A stretch of DNA of 64,000 nt from Gordonia phthalatica (GTDB lineage Bacteria; Actinomycetota; Actinomycetes; Mycobacteriales; Mycobacteriaceae), in the NCBI RefSeq assembly GCF_001305675.1, contig NZ_CP011853.1:930001-994000 (forward strand), read 5' to 3'. The translations under genes were made by a program, and so were the position numbers. Shown piece after piece: positions 42,282-50,811 of the stretch. The notes under the pieces are model-generated. The model was not told the origin of the DNA. It did no database searches and was given only the letters and a program-made list of their open reading frames with translations. How positions within the stretch are numbered: the stretch's first letter is position 1; every line of letters begins with the position of its first letter.

Positions 42282-43853
42282 TCATGCGTCGGCGGCGGGC
42301 ATGTCCTGGCGGGGGAACACCGGCGTCGGCTTCGGCAGCGCGGTCCCCGGAACCAGGCGGTCGGCGACGGCGGTGAACTGCCGCGCCTGCGGGTCGGCGT
42401 CGACGCACAGCAGGTCGAGCAGGGTGGACGTGGAGCCCGGCATCACCGGCTGCGCCAGCAGCGTGACGATCCGGACCACCTCGGCGCACACGTACAGGAC
42501 GGTGCCGGTGCGCTCCAGATCGGTCTTGGCCAGCTTCCACGGCTCCTGCGCGGAGATGTAGCGGTTGGTGTCGGCCAGCACCGACCACAGGGCCTCGATG
42601 CCCTGGTGGATGGCCTGGCGGTCGAAGAGGTCGCGGACCTTCGGCAGCAGCGCGTCGGCGGCGTCGAGCAGGGCGGTGTCCTCGGCGGTGTACGCGGCCG
42701 GTGTCGGAACGGTCGACTCGAAGTACTTGCCGATCATGCTCAGCGTGCGCTGTGCCAGGTTGCCGTACTCGTTGGCGAGGTCGGCGTTGTTGCGGGAGAC
42801 GATGGCCTCCGCCGAGTACGAGCCGTCCTGCCCGTACGACACCTCGCGGAGGAAGAAGAACCGGACGGCGTCCAGACCGAACTGGGCCACCAGCTCGTGC
42901 GGGTCGACCACGTTTCCGACCGACTTGCTCATCTTCTCGCCGCGGTTGAACAGGAAGCCGTGCGCGAAGACACGCTCGGGGACCTCGATCCCGGCGCTCA
43001 TCAAGAACGCGGGCCAGTACACGCAGTGGAACCGGATGATGTCCTTGCCGATGATGTGCAGGCTGGCCGGCCAGTAGCGCTCCAGCATCTGCTCGTCGTC
43101 GGGGAAGCCGACACCGGTCAGGTAGTTGGTCAGCGCGTCCACCCACACGTACATGACGTGCTCGGGGGCGCCCGGGACCGGGACTCCCCAGTCGAACGTG
43201 GTGCGCGAGATCGAGAGGTCGTTGAGGCCGCCGGCCACGAAGGCGCGGACCTCGTTGCGGCGGACATCGGGGCCGATGAACTCGGGGCGGCTGTCGTAGA
43301 GGGCCAGCAGGCGGTCCTGGTACTGGGACAGGCGGAAGAAGTAGGTCTGCTCCTCGGTCCACGTCAAGACGTGGCCGTTCTCGGTGGCGACCCGGTTGCC
43401 GTCGTCGTCGACCGTCGTCTCGTCCTCGGTGAAGAAGGCCTCGTCGCGGACGTCGTACCAGCCGGCATAGGTGTCGAGGTAGATGTCGCCGCCCGCTTCC
43501 ATCCGCTTCCAGATCTCCTCCGACGCACGATGGTGGTCGGCGTCGGTGGTGCGGATGAACCGGCTCAGATCGGTGCCGAGCGCGGTGTGGAGGGCTTCGA
43601 AGCGGTCGGAGTTGGTCTTCGCCAGCTCGGCCGTCGACACACCCTGCTTCTCCGCGGTCTGCTGCATCTTCTGACCGTGCTCGTCGGTGCCCGACTGGAA
43701 GCGGACGTCGAATCCGTCCAGCGACTTGAACCGTGCCAGCACGTCCGCCGAGATGAACTCGTAGGCGTGCCCGATGTGCGGGGCGCCGTTCGGATACGCG
43801 ATGGCGGTGGTGATGTAGAAGGGCGACGACGCGCCAAAGGACTCGCTCGGCAT
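42282..43853 (-). CDS. metG: Methionyl-tRNA synthetase
   Basis: This class I synthetase charges tRNA-Met. The 523-aa protein has the HIGH motif in GAPHIGHAYEFISADV and the KMSKS motif in RGEKMSKSVGNVV. The anticodon-binding helical domain follows (NADLANEYGNLAQRTLSMIG). It lacks the C-terminal tRNA-binding OB domain and the zinc-knuckle Cys sets, like other actinobacterial MetS. ATG 43853 lies 9 bases after a TACAAT box, so the message is nearly leaderless. It heads a metG-pabB operon. Confidence 0.95.
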   Translation of the reverse strand: MPSESFGASSPFYITTAIAYPNGAPHIGHAYEFISADVLARFKSLDGFDVRFQSGTDEHGQKMQQTAEKQGVSTAELAKTNSDRFEALHTALGTDLSRFIRTTDADHHRASEEIWKRMEAGGDIYLDTYAGWYDVRDEAFFTEDETTVDDDGNRVATENGHVLTWTEEQTYFFRLSQYQDRLLALYDSRPEFIGPDVRRNEVRAFVAGGLNDLSISRTTFDWGVPVPGAPEHVMYVWVDALTNYLTGVGFPDDEQMLERYWPASLHIIGKDIIRFHCVYWPAFLMSAGIEVPERVFAHGFLFNRGEKMSKSVGNVVDPHELVAQFGLDAVRFFFLREVSYGQDGSYSAEAIVSRNNADLANEYGNLAQRTLSMIGKYFESTVPTPAAYTAEDTALLDAADALLPKVRDLFDRQAIHQGIEALWSVLADTNRYISAQEPWKLAKTDLERTGTVLYVCAEVVRIVTLLAQPVMPGSTSTLLDLLCVDADPQARQFTAVADRLVPGTALPKPTPVFPRQDMPAADA

Positions 43854-43862
43854 AATAGGGCG

Positions 43863-43868
43863 ATTGTA
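43863..43868 (-). promoter_or_regulatory. Likely -10 box of metG
   Basis: TACAAT on the minus strand lies 9 bases before the metG ATG. With the usual 6-7 base distance, transcription would start at or within about three bases of the start codon, giving a leaderless or near-leaderless mRNA. Confidence 0.55.
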
Positions 43869-43924
43869 CGTGCGGAGGCCCGGCGAACCGCAGGCAGGCG
43901 ACCGCTTTCCCGGCGCTGCGAACA

Positions 43925-43989
43925 TTTGCGTCCCCCTGGCACCTCGCCGAGGGCTATTCGCCCTCGGAAGGCCGCCACGGGGACGCGAA
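43925..43989 (-). terminator. Two-level stem-loop between the GH65 gene and metG
   Basis: Outer arms TTTGCGTCCCC / GGGGACGCGAA (one mismatch) enclose an inner perfect 8-bp stem CCGAGGGC / GCCCTCGG with loop TATTC. It starts 6 bp after the GH65 stop. Confidence 0.6.
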
Positions 43990-43994
43990 TATCG

Positions 43995-46436
43995 CTACCT
44001 CGCCGAGCGGCGGTACGGCTCGCAGCCGGGAGGCGCCTCGGGCGGGGTGCGCTCCTCCAGCGGCGGGATGTCGCGGATCACGGGGGTGTCGCCGAGGATG
44101 AAGTGTTCGCCGTGGTGGGCCAGGTCGACGGTCGGTCCCGACAGCAGGCGGTAGGTGGCCTGCTGGGAGTCGATGGCGACGACGATCCGCGACTCCCGGA
44201 TCACCATCCGGAACGACATGTAGTTCAGGCGCGACGGCAGCCGCGGCGCGAACGAGATCTGGCCGTCGAAGTCGCGCATGCCGCCGAAACCCGCGACGCA
44301 GTCGGTCCACGCGCCGGCCAGGGCCGCGATGTGCAGGCCCGACGAGACGTTGTTGTGGAGGTCGTGCAGGTCGGTGAAGACCGACTCGCTCATCAGGTCG
44401 TACGAGAGGTCCAGGTAGCCCACCTCGGCGGCGGTCACCGCCTCGCAGCACGCCGACAGCGACGAGTCGCGCACCGTGATCGGGTAGTAGTAGTCGAAGT
44501 TCGCGAGCTTCTGCTCGGGGGAGAAGCGGTCGCCGAACAGGTACATCGCGAAGACCAGGTCGGCCTGCTTCACCACCTGCTTGCGGTACAGGTCGAAGTA
44601 CGGGTAGTTCAGCAGCAGCGGGTAGCGGCCGCGGGAGCGGTCGAAGTCCCAGCGGTCCAGCTTGGTGAACGCCTCGCACTGCTGGTGGACGCCGAGCGCG
44701 TCGTCGTACGGAATGGTCATGTCGTCGGCGCAGCGCGCCCAGTGGGTCAGGTCGTCGTCGCTGACGCCGAGGCCGCGGGCCACGGCCGGTTGTCGGGCGC
44801 ACGCGGCGATCGCGTCGCGGAGCGCCTGCTGGACGGCGAGGTTGGTGAAGACGTTGTTGTTGACGATCGCCGTGTACTCGTCGGGGCCGGTGATGCCGTC
44901 GATGCGGAACCTGCCGCTGGAGTCGTGGTGGCCGAACGCGGAGAAGAAGCGGGCGATCTCGACGAGCAGTTCGACGCCGCACTCCACCTCGAAGGCCTCG
45001 TCGCCGGTGGCGCGGATGTAGCGGGCCGTGGCGTTGGCGATGTCGGCCGAGACGTGGATGCCCGCCGTGCCGGCGGGCCAGTAGCCCGAGCACTCGTCGC
45101 CGTTGATGGACCGCCACGGGAACATGGCGCCGTCCTGTCCGAGCTCGGTGGCGCGCTCCCGCGCCTTGTCGAGCGTCATGTGCCGCCAGCGGAGCTCCTC
45201 GCCCGCGGCGGCCGGAACGGTGTAGGTCAGCATCGGGAGGACGAAGCTCTCGGTGTCCCAGAAGGTGTGGCCGTCGTAGCCGGGGCCGGTGAGACCTTTC
45301 GCGGGGATGGCGCGCGACTGCCCGCGTGCACCGGCCTGCAGCACGTGGAACAGCGCGAATCGCACCGCCTGCTGGAGCTCGGGGTCGCCGTCCAGCTCGA
45401 TGTCGGCGTCGAGCCAGAACTCGTCCAGGTACTCGGCCTGCTCCGCCTTCAACGCCTCCCACCCGGTTTCGCGGGCCATGGCGAGCGCGGCCTCTACCTG
45501 GGCGTGGAGCGCGGGAACCGACCGTCGGGCCGACCAGCCGTAACCCATGTACTTGGTCAGGACCAGCTTGCTGCCCTGCGGGACGGTCGCGGCGACGGTC
45601 AGGCGCGCGAGGTCGCCCTCGGCGCGGATCGACGTGTCCGCCGAGCCCGGAATCTCCAGCTCGTGGTCCATGCCCGCGGCGACGGCCAGCTCCGACCGCG
45701 CCGTGTGGTGGACCAGGACGGCGGAGAAGTCCTCGGAGTCGGCGAGGTCGGAGATCAGCGGGTTCTCCAACGACGCTGCCATGCGCGGATCGTCCTTCGC
45801 GGAGGGGCCGCCGAGCGGCTCGTTCGCGAGGAGATCGGACTGCAGCACCAGCTTCATGTCCTCGCCGATCGGCTCCACCTCGTAGCGGATGGCGGCGACG
45901 GTGCGCTTGGTGAACGACACGAGGCGCTCCGACCGGATGCGGACGGTGCGGCCGGTCGGGGAGGTCCACAGGGTACTGCGACGCAGGGTGCCGGTGCGGA
46001 AGTCGAGGACCCGCTCGTGCTCCACGGTGCGGCCGTACCGCAGATCCATCGGCTCGTCCTCCACCAACAGGCGGATGATCTTGCCGTCGGTCACGTTCAC
46101 GACCGTCTGCCCGGACTCCGGGTAGCCGTAGCCGCTCTCGGCGTACGGGAGGTCGCGCAGCTCGTAGAAGCCGCTCAGGTAGGTGCCCGGCTGGTCGACG
46201 GGCTCGCCCTCCTCGAAGCTGCCGCGCAGACCGATGTGACCGTTCGACAGCGCGAACAGCGTCTCGGTCCGGCCGATCATGTCGACGTCGAGTCCGCGCC
46301 AGCGGAGCTGCCACGGGCTCACGTCGAAGCCCTCCACCGGGTGGACGCCGTGGTGCGGCACGTTCACCGGATCGGTGTGGCTCGACGTGTCTCCGTGCGT
46401 GGTGTGCGCCAGCTCGCTGGTGGTCGGTTCGATCAC
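43995..46436 (-). CDS. Glycoside hydrolase family 65 (disaccharide phosphorylase-like)
   Basis: The 813-aa protein matches GH65: N-terminal beta-sandwich (ETLFALSNGHIGLRGSFEEG), then the (alpha/alpha)6 barrel with GYDGHTFWDTESFVLPML, WRSINGDECSGYWPAGT and the catalytic-acid segment IDGITGPDEYTAIVNNN. GH65 enzymes are inverting phosphorylases of maltose, trehalose or kojibiose, or hydrolases. The neighbouring beta-phosphoglucomutase-like HAD gene suits a phosphorylase releasing beta-glucose-1-phosphate. It equals the Rv3400-Rv3401 pair, which is at a different locus in M. tuberculosis. Confidence 0.9.
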   Translation of the reverse strand: MIEPTTSELAHTTHGDTSSHTDPVNVPHHGVHPVEGFDVSPWQLRWRGLDVDMIGRTETLFALSNGHIGLRGSFEEGEPVDQPGTYLSGFYELRDLPYAESGYGYPESGQTVVNVTDGKIIRLLVEDEPMDLRYGRTVEHERVLDFRTGTLRRSTLWTSPTGRTVRIRSERLVSFTKRTVAAIRYEVEPIGEDMKLVLQSDLLANEPLGGPSAKDDPRMAASLENPLISDLADSEDFSAVLVHHTARSELAVAAGMDHELEIPGSADTSIRAEGDLARLTVAATVPQGSKLVLTKYMGYGWSARRSVPALHAQVEAALAMARETGWEALKAEQAEYLDEFWLDADIELDGDPELQQAVRFALFHVLQAGARGQSRAIPAKGLTGPGYDGHTFWDTESFVLPMLTYTVPAAAGEELRWRHMTLDKARERATELGQDGAMFPWRSINGDECSGYWPAGTAGIHVSADIANATARYIRATGDEAFEVECGVELLVEIARFFSAFGHHDSSGRFRIDGITGPDEYTAIVNNNVFTNLAVQQALRDAIAACARQPAVARGLGVSDDDLTHWARCADDMTIPYDDALGVHQQCEAFTKLDRWDFDRSRGRYPLLLNYPYFDLYRKQVVKQADLVFAMYLFGDRFSPEQKLANFDYYYPITVRDSSLSACCEAVTAAEVGYLDLSYDLMSESVFTDLHDLHNNVSSGLHIAALAGAWTDCVAGFGGMRDFDGQISFAPRLPSRLNYMSFRMVIRESRIVVAIDSQQATYRLLSGPTVDLAHHGEHFILGDTPVIRDIPPLEERTPPEAPPGCEPYRRSAR

Positions 46437-46471
46437 AAGGAGGTCCTTCTCGGCTCTAGCTCGGGGGCAGG

Positions 46472-47203
46472 TCAGTTCTCGGCGAGAAGCTCGTCGAGAT
46501 CAGTGACGACGATAGAGGCACCGGCCTCGGTCATCGCGGCCGACTGGCCGCCACCGACGCGGTCGACGCCGACGACGTAACCGAAGCGGCCCGCGGAGCC
46601 TGCTTCGACGCCGGAGATCGCGTCCTCGAAGACGGCGGCCGCCGCCGGTGCGACGCCCATCAGCTCCGCGCCGCGGAGAAACGAGTCGGGGGCCGGTTTG
46701 CCCGCCAGATGCTCGTCGACGATGGTGTTGCCGTCGACGCGGTGCTCCACGAACTCGGTCAGGCCCGCGGCGTCGAGGACCTGCGCGCCGTTCCGGGAAC
46801 TGGTCACCACCGCGATGTGCAGGCCCGCGTCCCGCGCCGCGTGCAGGTACCGCACCGAGCCCGGGTAGGCGAGCACGCCGTCGCGCTGCAGTGCCGCCAG
46901 GAACGCGTCGTTCTTTCCCGCGGCGATCGCGGTCGCGGTGGCGTCGTCGACGTCGAGCCCGCGGGAGGCCACGAAGCTCCGGACGCCGTCCATGCGCGGG
47001 CGGCCGTCCACGTAGTCGAAGTAGTCCTGGTCGGTGAACGGGCGGAGCTCGTCGGTGCGACCGGCGATCGGTTCGCCCGCACGCTCGGTCAGGAACGCGT
47101 TGAACGCGTCGGTCCAGGCGACGCGATGCACCGACGCGGTGTCGGTGAGAACACCGTCGAGATCGAACAGCGCCACCGTGATGTCATCAGGAAGTCCCAG
47201 CAC
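46472..47203 (-). CDS. HAD hydrolase, beta-phosphoglucomutase-like
   Basis: The 243-aa HAD protein starts with the nucleophile motif VALFDLDGVLTDTASVH and has VVTSSRNGAQVL (motif II), HLAGKPAPDSFLRG (motif III Lys) and AVFEDAISGVEAG (motif IV). This is the beta-phosphoglucomutase/Rv3400 subgroup, which converts beta-glucose-1-P to glucose-6-P. It lies 35 bp upstream of the GH65 gene on the same strand and would use its product. GTG 47203 precedes the conserved core; upstream sequence overlaps the divergent phzF gene. Confidence 0.87.
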   Translation of the reverse strand: MLGLPDDITVALFDLDGVLTDTASVHRVAWTDAFNAFLTERAGEPIAGRTDELRPFTDQDYFDYVDGRPRMDGVRSFVASRGLDVDDATATAIAAGKNDAFLAALQRDGVLAYPGSVRYLHAARDAGLHIAVVTSSRNGAQVLDAAGLTEFVEHRVDGNTIVDEHLAGKPAPDSFLRGAELMGVAPAAAAVFEDAISGVEAGSAGRFGYVVGVDRVGGGQSAAMTEAGASIVVTDLDELLAEN

Positions 47204-47297
47204 GCCATCGACGCTACCCGGACCGTGCGGACGCCACGGGTCAACGCGATGACCGTCGCGTGGCGCGCGGTGAACGGTGGCGAGCAGAATGCGAGCC

Positions 47298-48146
47298 ATG
47301 ATCTACGACTTCTCGCAGATGGACGTCTTCACCGTCGAACCGATGCGCGGCAATCCGGTGGCCGTCGTGCACGGTGCCGACGGTCTCACCGACGAGCAGA
47401 TGGCGGCGTTCGCCCGCTGGACCAATCTCTCGGAGACCACGTTCCTGCTGGAACCGGTCGACCCGGCAGCCGACTACCGGCTCCGGATCTTCACTCCCGG
47501 GGGCGAACTGCCCTTCGCCGGGCATCCGACGCTCGGTTCGGCGCGCGCGTGGCTCGACGCAGGCGGTGTGCCCACCGGCGAGAACCTGATCCAGGAGTGC
47601 GGAATCGGTCTGGTGACGATCCGACGCGAGACCGACACCGGCCGCCTCGCGTTCGCTGCGCCGCCCCTGCTGCGGTCCGGACCCGTCGACGAGGAGACGA
47701 TGGCCCGCGTCCGCGGTGCGCTCGGGCTCGACGCCGACGACGTCCGGGATGCGAACTGGGTGTGCAACGGGCCGCAGTGGCTGGGTGTGCTCCTCGCCGA
47801 CGGACAGCGGGTGCTCGATGCGACCCTCGACTTCGCGGCGTTGGGCGAGCTGGAAGTCGGCCTCATCGGACCGTGGAACCCGGAGCAGGCCGCGGCGCGC
47901 GGCGCCGACTACGAGGTCCGCGCGTTCGTCCCCGAACTCGGCGTTCCCGAGGACCCGGTCACCGGCAGCCTCAACGCAGGCTTCGCGGTCTGGTTGCGCG
48001 CCGCGGGCATCGTGCCCGCGTCGTACGTCGTCGCGCAGGGGACCGCCCTGCAGCGCGACGGCCGCGTCCACGTCGTCGACGACGGCGAGCACATCTGGGT
48101 CGGCGGTTCGGCGATCGCGGTCGTATCGGGCACAGTGGATCTGTGA
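47298..48146 (+). CDS. PhzF-family protein (isomerase-like)
   Basis: The 282-aa protein has the two-fold PhzF/diaminopimelate-epimerase-like fold: FSQMDVFTVEPMRGNPVAVV, LSETTFLLEPVDPAADYRLRIFTPGGELPFAGHPTLGSA seen as LRIFTPGGELPFAGHPTLG, and the C-terminal EDPVTGSLNAGFAVWL. PhzF isomerises dihydro-hydroxyanthranilate in phenazine makers, but no phenazine genes are here, so the substrate is unknown. GTGA overlap with tatD. The start is ATG 47298; ATG 47289 and GTG 47277 are alternatives. Confidence 0.88.
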   Translation: MIYDFSQMDVFTVEPMRGNPVAVVHGADGLTDEQMAAFARWTNLSETTFLLEPVDPAADYRLRIFTPGGELPFAGHPTLGSARAWLDAGGVPTGENLIQECGIGLVTIRRETDTGRLAFAAPPLLRSGPVDEETMARVRGALGLDADDVRDANWVCNGPQWLGVLLADGQRVLDATLDFAALGELEVGLIGPWNPEQAAARGADYEVRAFVPELGVPEDPVTGSLNAGFAVWLRAAGIVPASYVVAQGTALQRDGRVHVVDDGEHIWVGGSAIAVVSGTVDL

Positions 48147-49021
48147 CCGAACCGGCCAAGGAACTCACCGCCAAGGAGATCAAGAAGCGCAAGCGGCGTC
48201 AGCCGCCGCCCGACCCGACCCCGCTTCCGGGGCTCGTCGACGCGCACACCCATCTCGCGGCGTGCGGTGGTCGTAGCGAGGAGGACGTCCGCGCCATCCT
48301 CGATCACGCTGAATCCGTCGGCGTCGAGCAGGTCGTGACCGTCGCCGACGACATGGTCGACGCCCGCTGGGCCGTCGCCGCCGCGCACTGGGATCAGCGG
48401 GCCTTCGCCGCGGTCGGCCTGCACCCGACGCACGCCGCCGACCTCGACGACGCCGCGAAGGCAGAACTCGAAGAGATGGCCGCGGACCCGCGCGTTGTCG
48501 CGATCGGGGAGACCGGGCTCGACTACTACTGGACCACGCGCTCGGACGACTGTGCCGACCCCTCCGTGCAGCGTGAGGCCTTCGCCTGGCACATCGACCT
48601 CGCGAAGCGCTCCGGCAAGCCGCTGATGATCCACAACCGGGAGGCCGACCGCGATCTGCTCGACGTTCTCGCGGCCGAGGGCGCGCCGGCGACGGTGATC
48701 ATGCACTGCTTCTCCGGAACTCCCGAGATCGCCCGCGAATGTGTCGACCTCGGGTACGTGTTGAGCTTCTCCGGAACTGTGACATTCAACAACTCCACCG
48801 AATTGCGTGAGGCGGCTCACCTCACGCCCGACGAGCTGATTCTGGTGGAGACCGACGCACCCTTCCTGACCCCGCATCCCTACCGTGGCCAGCCCAATCA
48901 GTCGTATTGCATCCCATACACGGCCCGTGCGCTGGCACAAGTCCGCGGCGTGTCGGACGAACAGATGGCCGACACCCTTGGGTCCAACGCGCGCAAGCTT
49001 TATTCGCTTCCGTTGCGGTAA
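48143..49021 (+). CDS. tatD: TatD-family metal-dependent deoxyribonuclease
   Basis: The 292-aa protein is an amidohydrolase-fold DNase of the TatD/YcfH type. Metal-binding motifs are LVDAHTHLAACGG, VGLHPTHAADLDD, IGETGLDYYW, MIHNREADRDL, MHCFSGTPE and LVETDAPFLTPHPYRG. It has a lysine/arginine-rich N-terminal extension (KELTAKEIKKRKRRQPP). The GTG overlaps the phzF stop. TatD-RpfB-KsgA-IspE order is conserved across Mycobacteriales (Rv1008-Rv1011). Confidence 0.93.
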   Translation: MTEPAKELTAKEIKKRKRRQPPPDPTPLPGLVDAHTHLAACGGRSEEDVRAILDHAESVGVEQVVTVADDMVDARWAVAAAHWDQRAFAAVGLHPTHAADLDDAAKAELEEMAADPRVVAIGETGLDYYWTTRSDDCADPSVQREAFAWHIDLAKRSGKPLMIHNREADRDLLDVLAAEGAPATVIMHCFSGTPEIARECVDLGYVLSFSGTVTFNNSTELREAAHLTPDELILVETDAPFLTPHPYRGQPNQSYCIPYTARALAQVRGVSDEQMADTLGSNARKLYSLPLR

Positions 49022-49097
49022 CGATCACCGAACCGTTATCGTATCGTGATCCGTGCTGCCGACGCGGATGGCTGTACCCGACCCGGCAGGGAAATTG

Positions 49098-50210
49098 ATG
49101 TCTGTTTTCAAGCGTATTAACACGTCCACGTCCGTGCGTGCCCGAGTAGCCCTCGGTGCCGTCCTCGCCACCGTCGCCGCAGGAGCGACCACCGGCGCGG
49201 TCATGCACAAGGAGGTGACCCTCGCCGTCGACGGCACCAGCACCACGGTCAGCACCATGGCGTTCTCCGTCGACAGCGTCCTCCGCGAGAACGGCATCAC
49301 CCCCGAAGCAGGCGACAAGATCAGCGTCGACCTCTCCTCGTCGCCCAAGGACAACCAGGTCATCACCGTCGACCGCCTCAAGAAGGTGCAGCTGGTGGTC
49401 GACGGCAAGCCCGTCCACATCACCACCAACGCCTCGACCGTCGAAGAAGTCCTCGCCGAGCGCGGCATGGAGTCCAGCTCCGTCACCGAACCGCTCAACC
49501 GAGTCCTCCCCGTCTCCGGCGGCGACGTCGACGTCACCTCGCCCAAGCGCGTTCGGCTCGACGACGGCGGCAAGAAGTCCACGCCGACCATCGCAGCCAA
49601 GACTGTCGGCGACCTCCTCGCCCGCACCGGCAAGCCGCTCTCCGAGACCGACAAGGTGGTTCCGGCCGCAGACACCCCGGTCACCAAGAACATGAAGATC
49701 AAGGTCACCCGCATCGTGACCGAGGACAAGACCGTCACCGAGGCCGTCAAGCCGCCGATGAAGAAGGTCGAGGACGACACCCTCATCAAGGGCAAGAGCG
49801 AAGTCGAGGACAAGGGCACCCCCGGCAAGGCCGAGGTCACCTACTCCGTCACCACCGTCAACGGCAAGGTGACCGAGAAGAAGAAGCTCACCCAGAAGGT
49901 TCTCGTCGAGCCGAAGGAAGGCACCGTCCGCGTCGGCACCAAGCCGGGCGCCCCGTTCGTCCCGCACGGTGTCTGGGATGCGCTCGCGCAGTGCGAGTCC
50001 ACCGGCAACTGGGCCATCAACAGCGGCAACGGTTTCTACGGCGGCATCCAGTTCGACCAGAACACCTGGGACCGCTGGGGCGGCCAGGAGTACGCGCCGC
50101 GTCCCGACCTCGCGACCCGCGAAGAGCAGATCGCGATCGCCGAGAAGACGCAGGCGGCCCAAGGCTGGGGCGCATGGCCGTCTTGCTCGTCCAAGTTGGG
50201 TCTTCGGTAG
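49098..50210 (+). CDS. rpfB: Resuscitation-promoting factor RpfB
   Basis: RpfB is a secreted muralytic enzyme that wakes dormant cells. The 370-aa protein has a signal or anchor helix (RARVALGAVLATVAAGATTGAV), three DUF348 (YabE-like) repeats (VTLAVDGTSTTVSTMAFSVD; VQLVVDGKPVHITTNASTVE; VRLDDGGKKSTPTIAAKTVG), a G5 domain (KVEDDTLIKGKSEVEDKGTPG) and the C-terminal Rpf lysozyme-like domain with WDALAQCESTGNWAINSGNG and FYGGIQFDQNTWDRWGG. The catalytic Glu is in QCESTGNW. ATG 49098 is next to the signal helix. Typical RpfB is 362 aa. Confidence 0.95.
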   Translation: MSVFKRINTSTSVRARVALGAVLATVAAGATTGAVMHKEVTLAVDGTSTTVSTMAFSVDSVLRENGITPEAGDKISVDLSSSPKDNQVITVDRLKKVQLVVDGKPVHITTNASTVEEVLAERGMESSSVTEPLNRVLPVSGGDVDVTSPKRVRLDDGGKKSTPTIAAKTVGDLLARTGKPLSETDKVVPAADTPVTKNMKIKVTRIVTEDKTVTEAVKPPMKKVEDDTLIKGKSEVEDKGTPGKAEVTYSVTTVNGKVTEKKKLTQKVLVEPKEGTVRVGTKPGAPFVPHGVWDALAQCESTGNWAINSGNGFYGGIQFDQNTWDRWGGQEYAPRPDLATREEQIAIAEKTQAAQGWGAWPSCSSKLGLR

Positions 50211-50233
50211 TCCCCGTTTGAATCGTGCAGCCC

Positions 50234-50344
50234 GCTCGCGCGGGTTCGCATCGACCATGCCGCCTCGGCAGTCCTCAGCCCTCGGCTAGCGCCTCGGGCC
50301 TGCGGAGAGCTCGGCGGTCATGGCCGATGCGAACCCGCGCGAGC
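50234..50344. repeat. Inverted repeat 1 (26-bp arms)
   Basis: Arms at 50234-50259 and 50319-50344, starting GCTCGCGCGGGTTCGCATCG, pair at 25 of 26 positions around a 59-base loop. It lies 24 bp after the rpfB stop and might act as a terminator or be a mobile palindrome. Confidence 0.8.
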
Positions 50345-50504
50345 TGTTTCGATGGGTCCTTGCGTTCCAGCTGTGCGCGATACGGCCGTGCTTCCTTTTC
50401 GATCTCTTCCTTCCAGCGTCGTCGGGTCGCGCCGTCGCTGCCCCGCTCCGCTCGACCGGGCCCGCCCCGCACCGCTGCGCCGCCTCGCCCCGTCCCGCGC
50501 CCGC

Positions 50505-50577
50505 TTTCAGGGTGGTCGAGTGCGCCGACGCGAGCTTGCGAGCGGTCGACGCGTATCGAGACCGCGACGGGCTGGGT
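50505..50577. repeat. Dispersed repeat, copy 2
   Basis: The block from TTTCAGGGTGGTCGAG through CGACGCGAGCTTGCGAGCG and TATCGAGACCG to GGGCTGGG closely matches copy 1 near 6291-6363. Confidence 0.75.
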
Positions 50578-50665
50578 CGCAGAGACCGCGAACCCGAACA
50601 CTCACCGAAAGACTGGGGCGGAGGCCCGAGCGAGTCCGAAGGACGGCGGAAACGAAGCCCGCGAG

Positions 50666-50769
50666 TGGGGTGGTCGGGGCGGATTCGACCGCCGACCTCT
50701 CCGCAGCGACGAGCCCCAGGGGCGAGGAGCGAGGACTGCGGAGGCGGCGAATCCGCCCCGACCACCCCA
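50666..50769. repeat. Inverted repeat 2 (perfect 22-bp arms with inner stem)
   Basis: TGGGGTGGTCGGGGCGGATT (50666-50685) and two more bases pair perfectly with 50748-50769. An inner CTCCGCAG/CTGCGGAG stem (50699-50706, 50736-50743) extends the hairpin. It ends 42 bp before ksgA. Confidence 0.85.
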
Positions 50770-50811
50770 CACGCGAGCGGACGACCCCACACCATCAGTC
50801 ACAATGAACAA

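Larger units (their letters stand above)
50211..50811. other. Long rpfB-ksgA intergenic region rich in palindromes
   Basis: These 600 bases hold no supported gene; frames on both strands are Arg-rich shadows. They contain two long inverted repeats (50234-50344 and 50666-50769) and one copy of the dispersed repeat, described separately. In M. tuberculosis rpfB and ksgA are nearly adjacent, so this is extra sequence. Confidence 0.6.

Noticed and set aside
41838..46580. A 1580-codon plus-strand open frame
   Set aside because: It is antisense to pabB, metG and the GH65 gene, has shadow composition (Arg, Val, Glu, Gly) and no domains. GC-rich coding strands often leave long antisense frames.
46709..49021. 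A 770-codon plus-strand open frame ending in TatD
   Set aside because: Only the part from 48143 on has TatD motifs. The rest is an Arg/Asp-rich shadow of the HAD and PhzF genes, and TatD is normally about 265-290 aa.
50320..50811. An N-terminal extension of KsgA through the palindromic region
   Set aside because: The added residues are Arg/Pro-rich and come from the repeats. KsgA homologues start near the RPTKTLGQNF motif, and GTG 50812 suits that.
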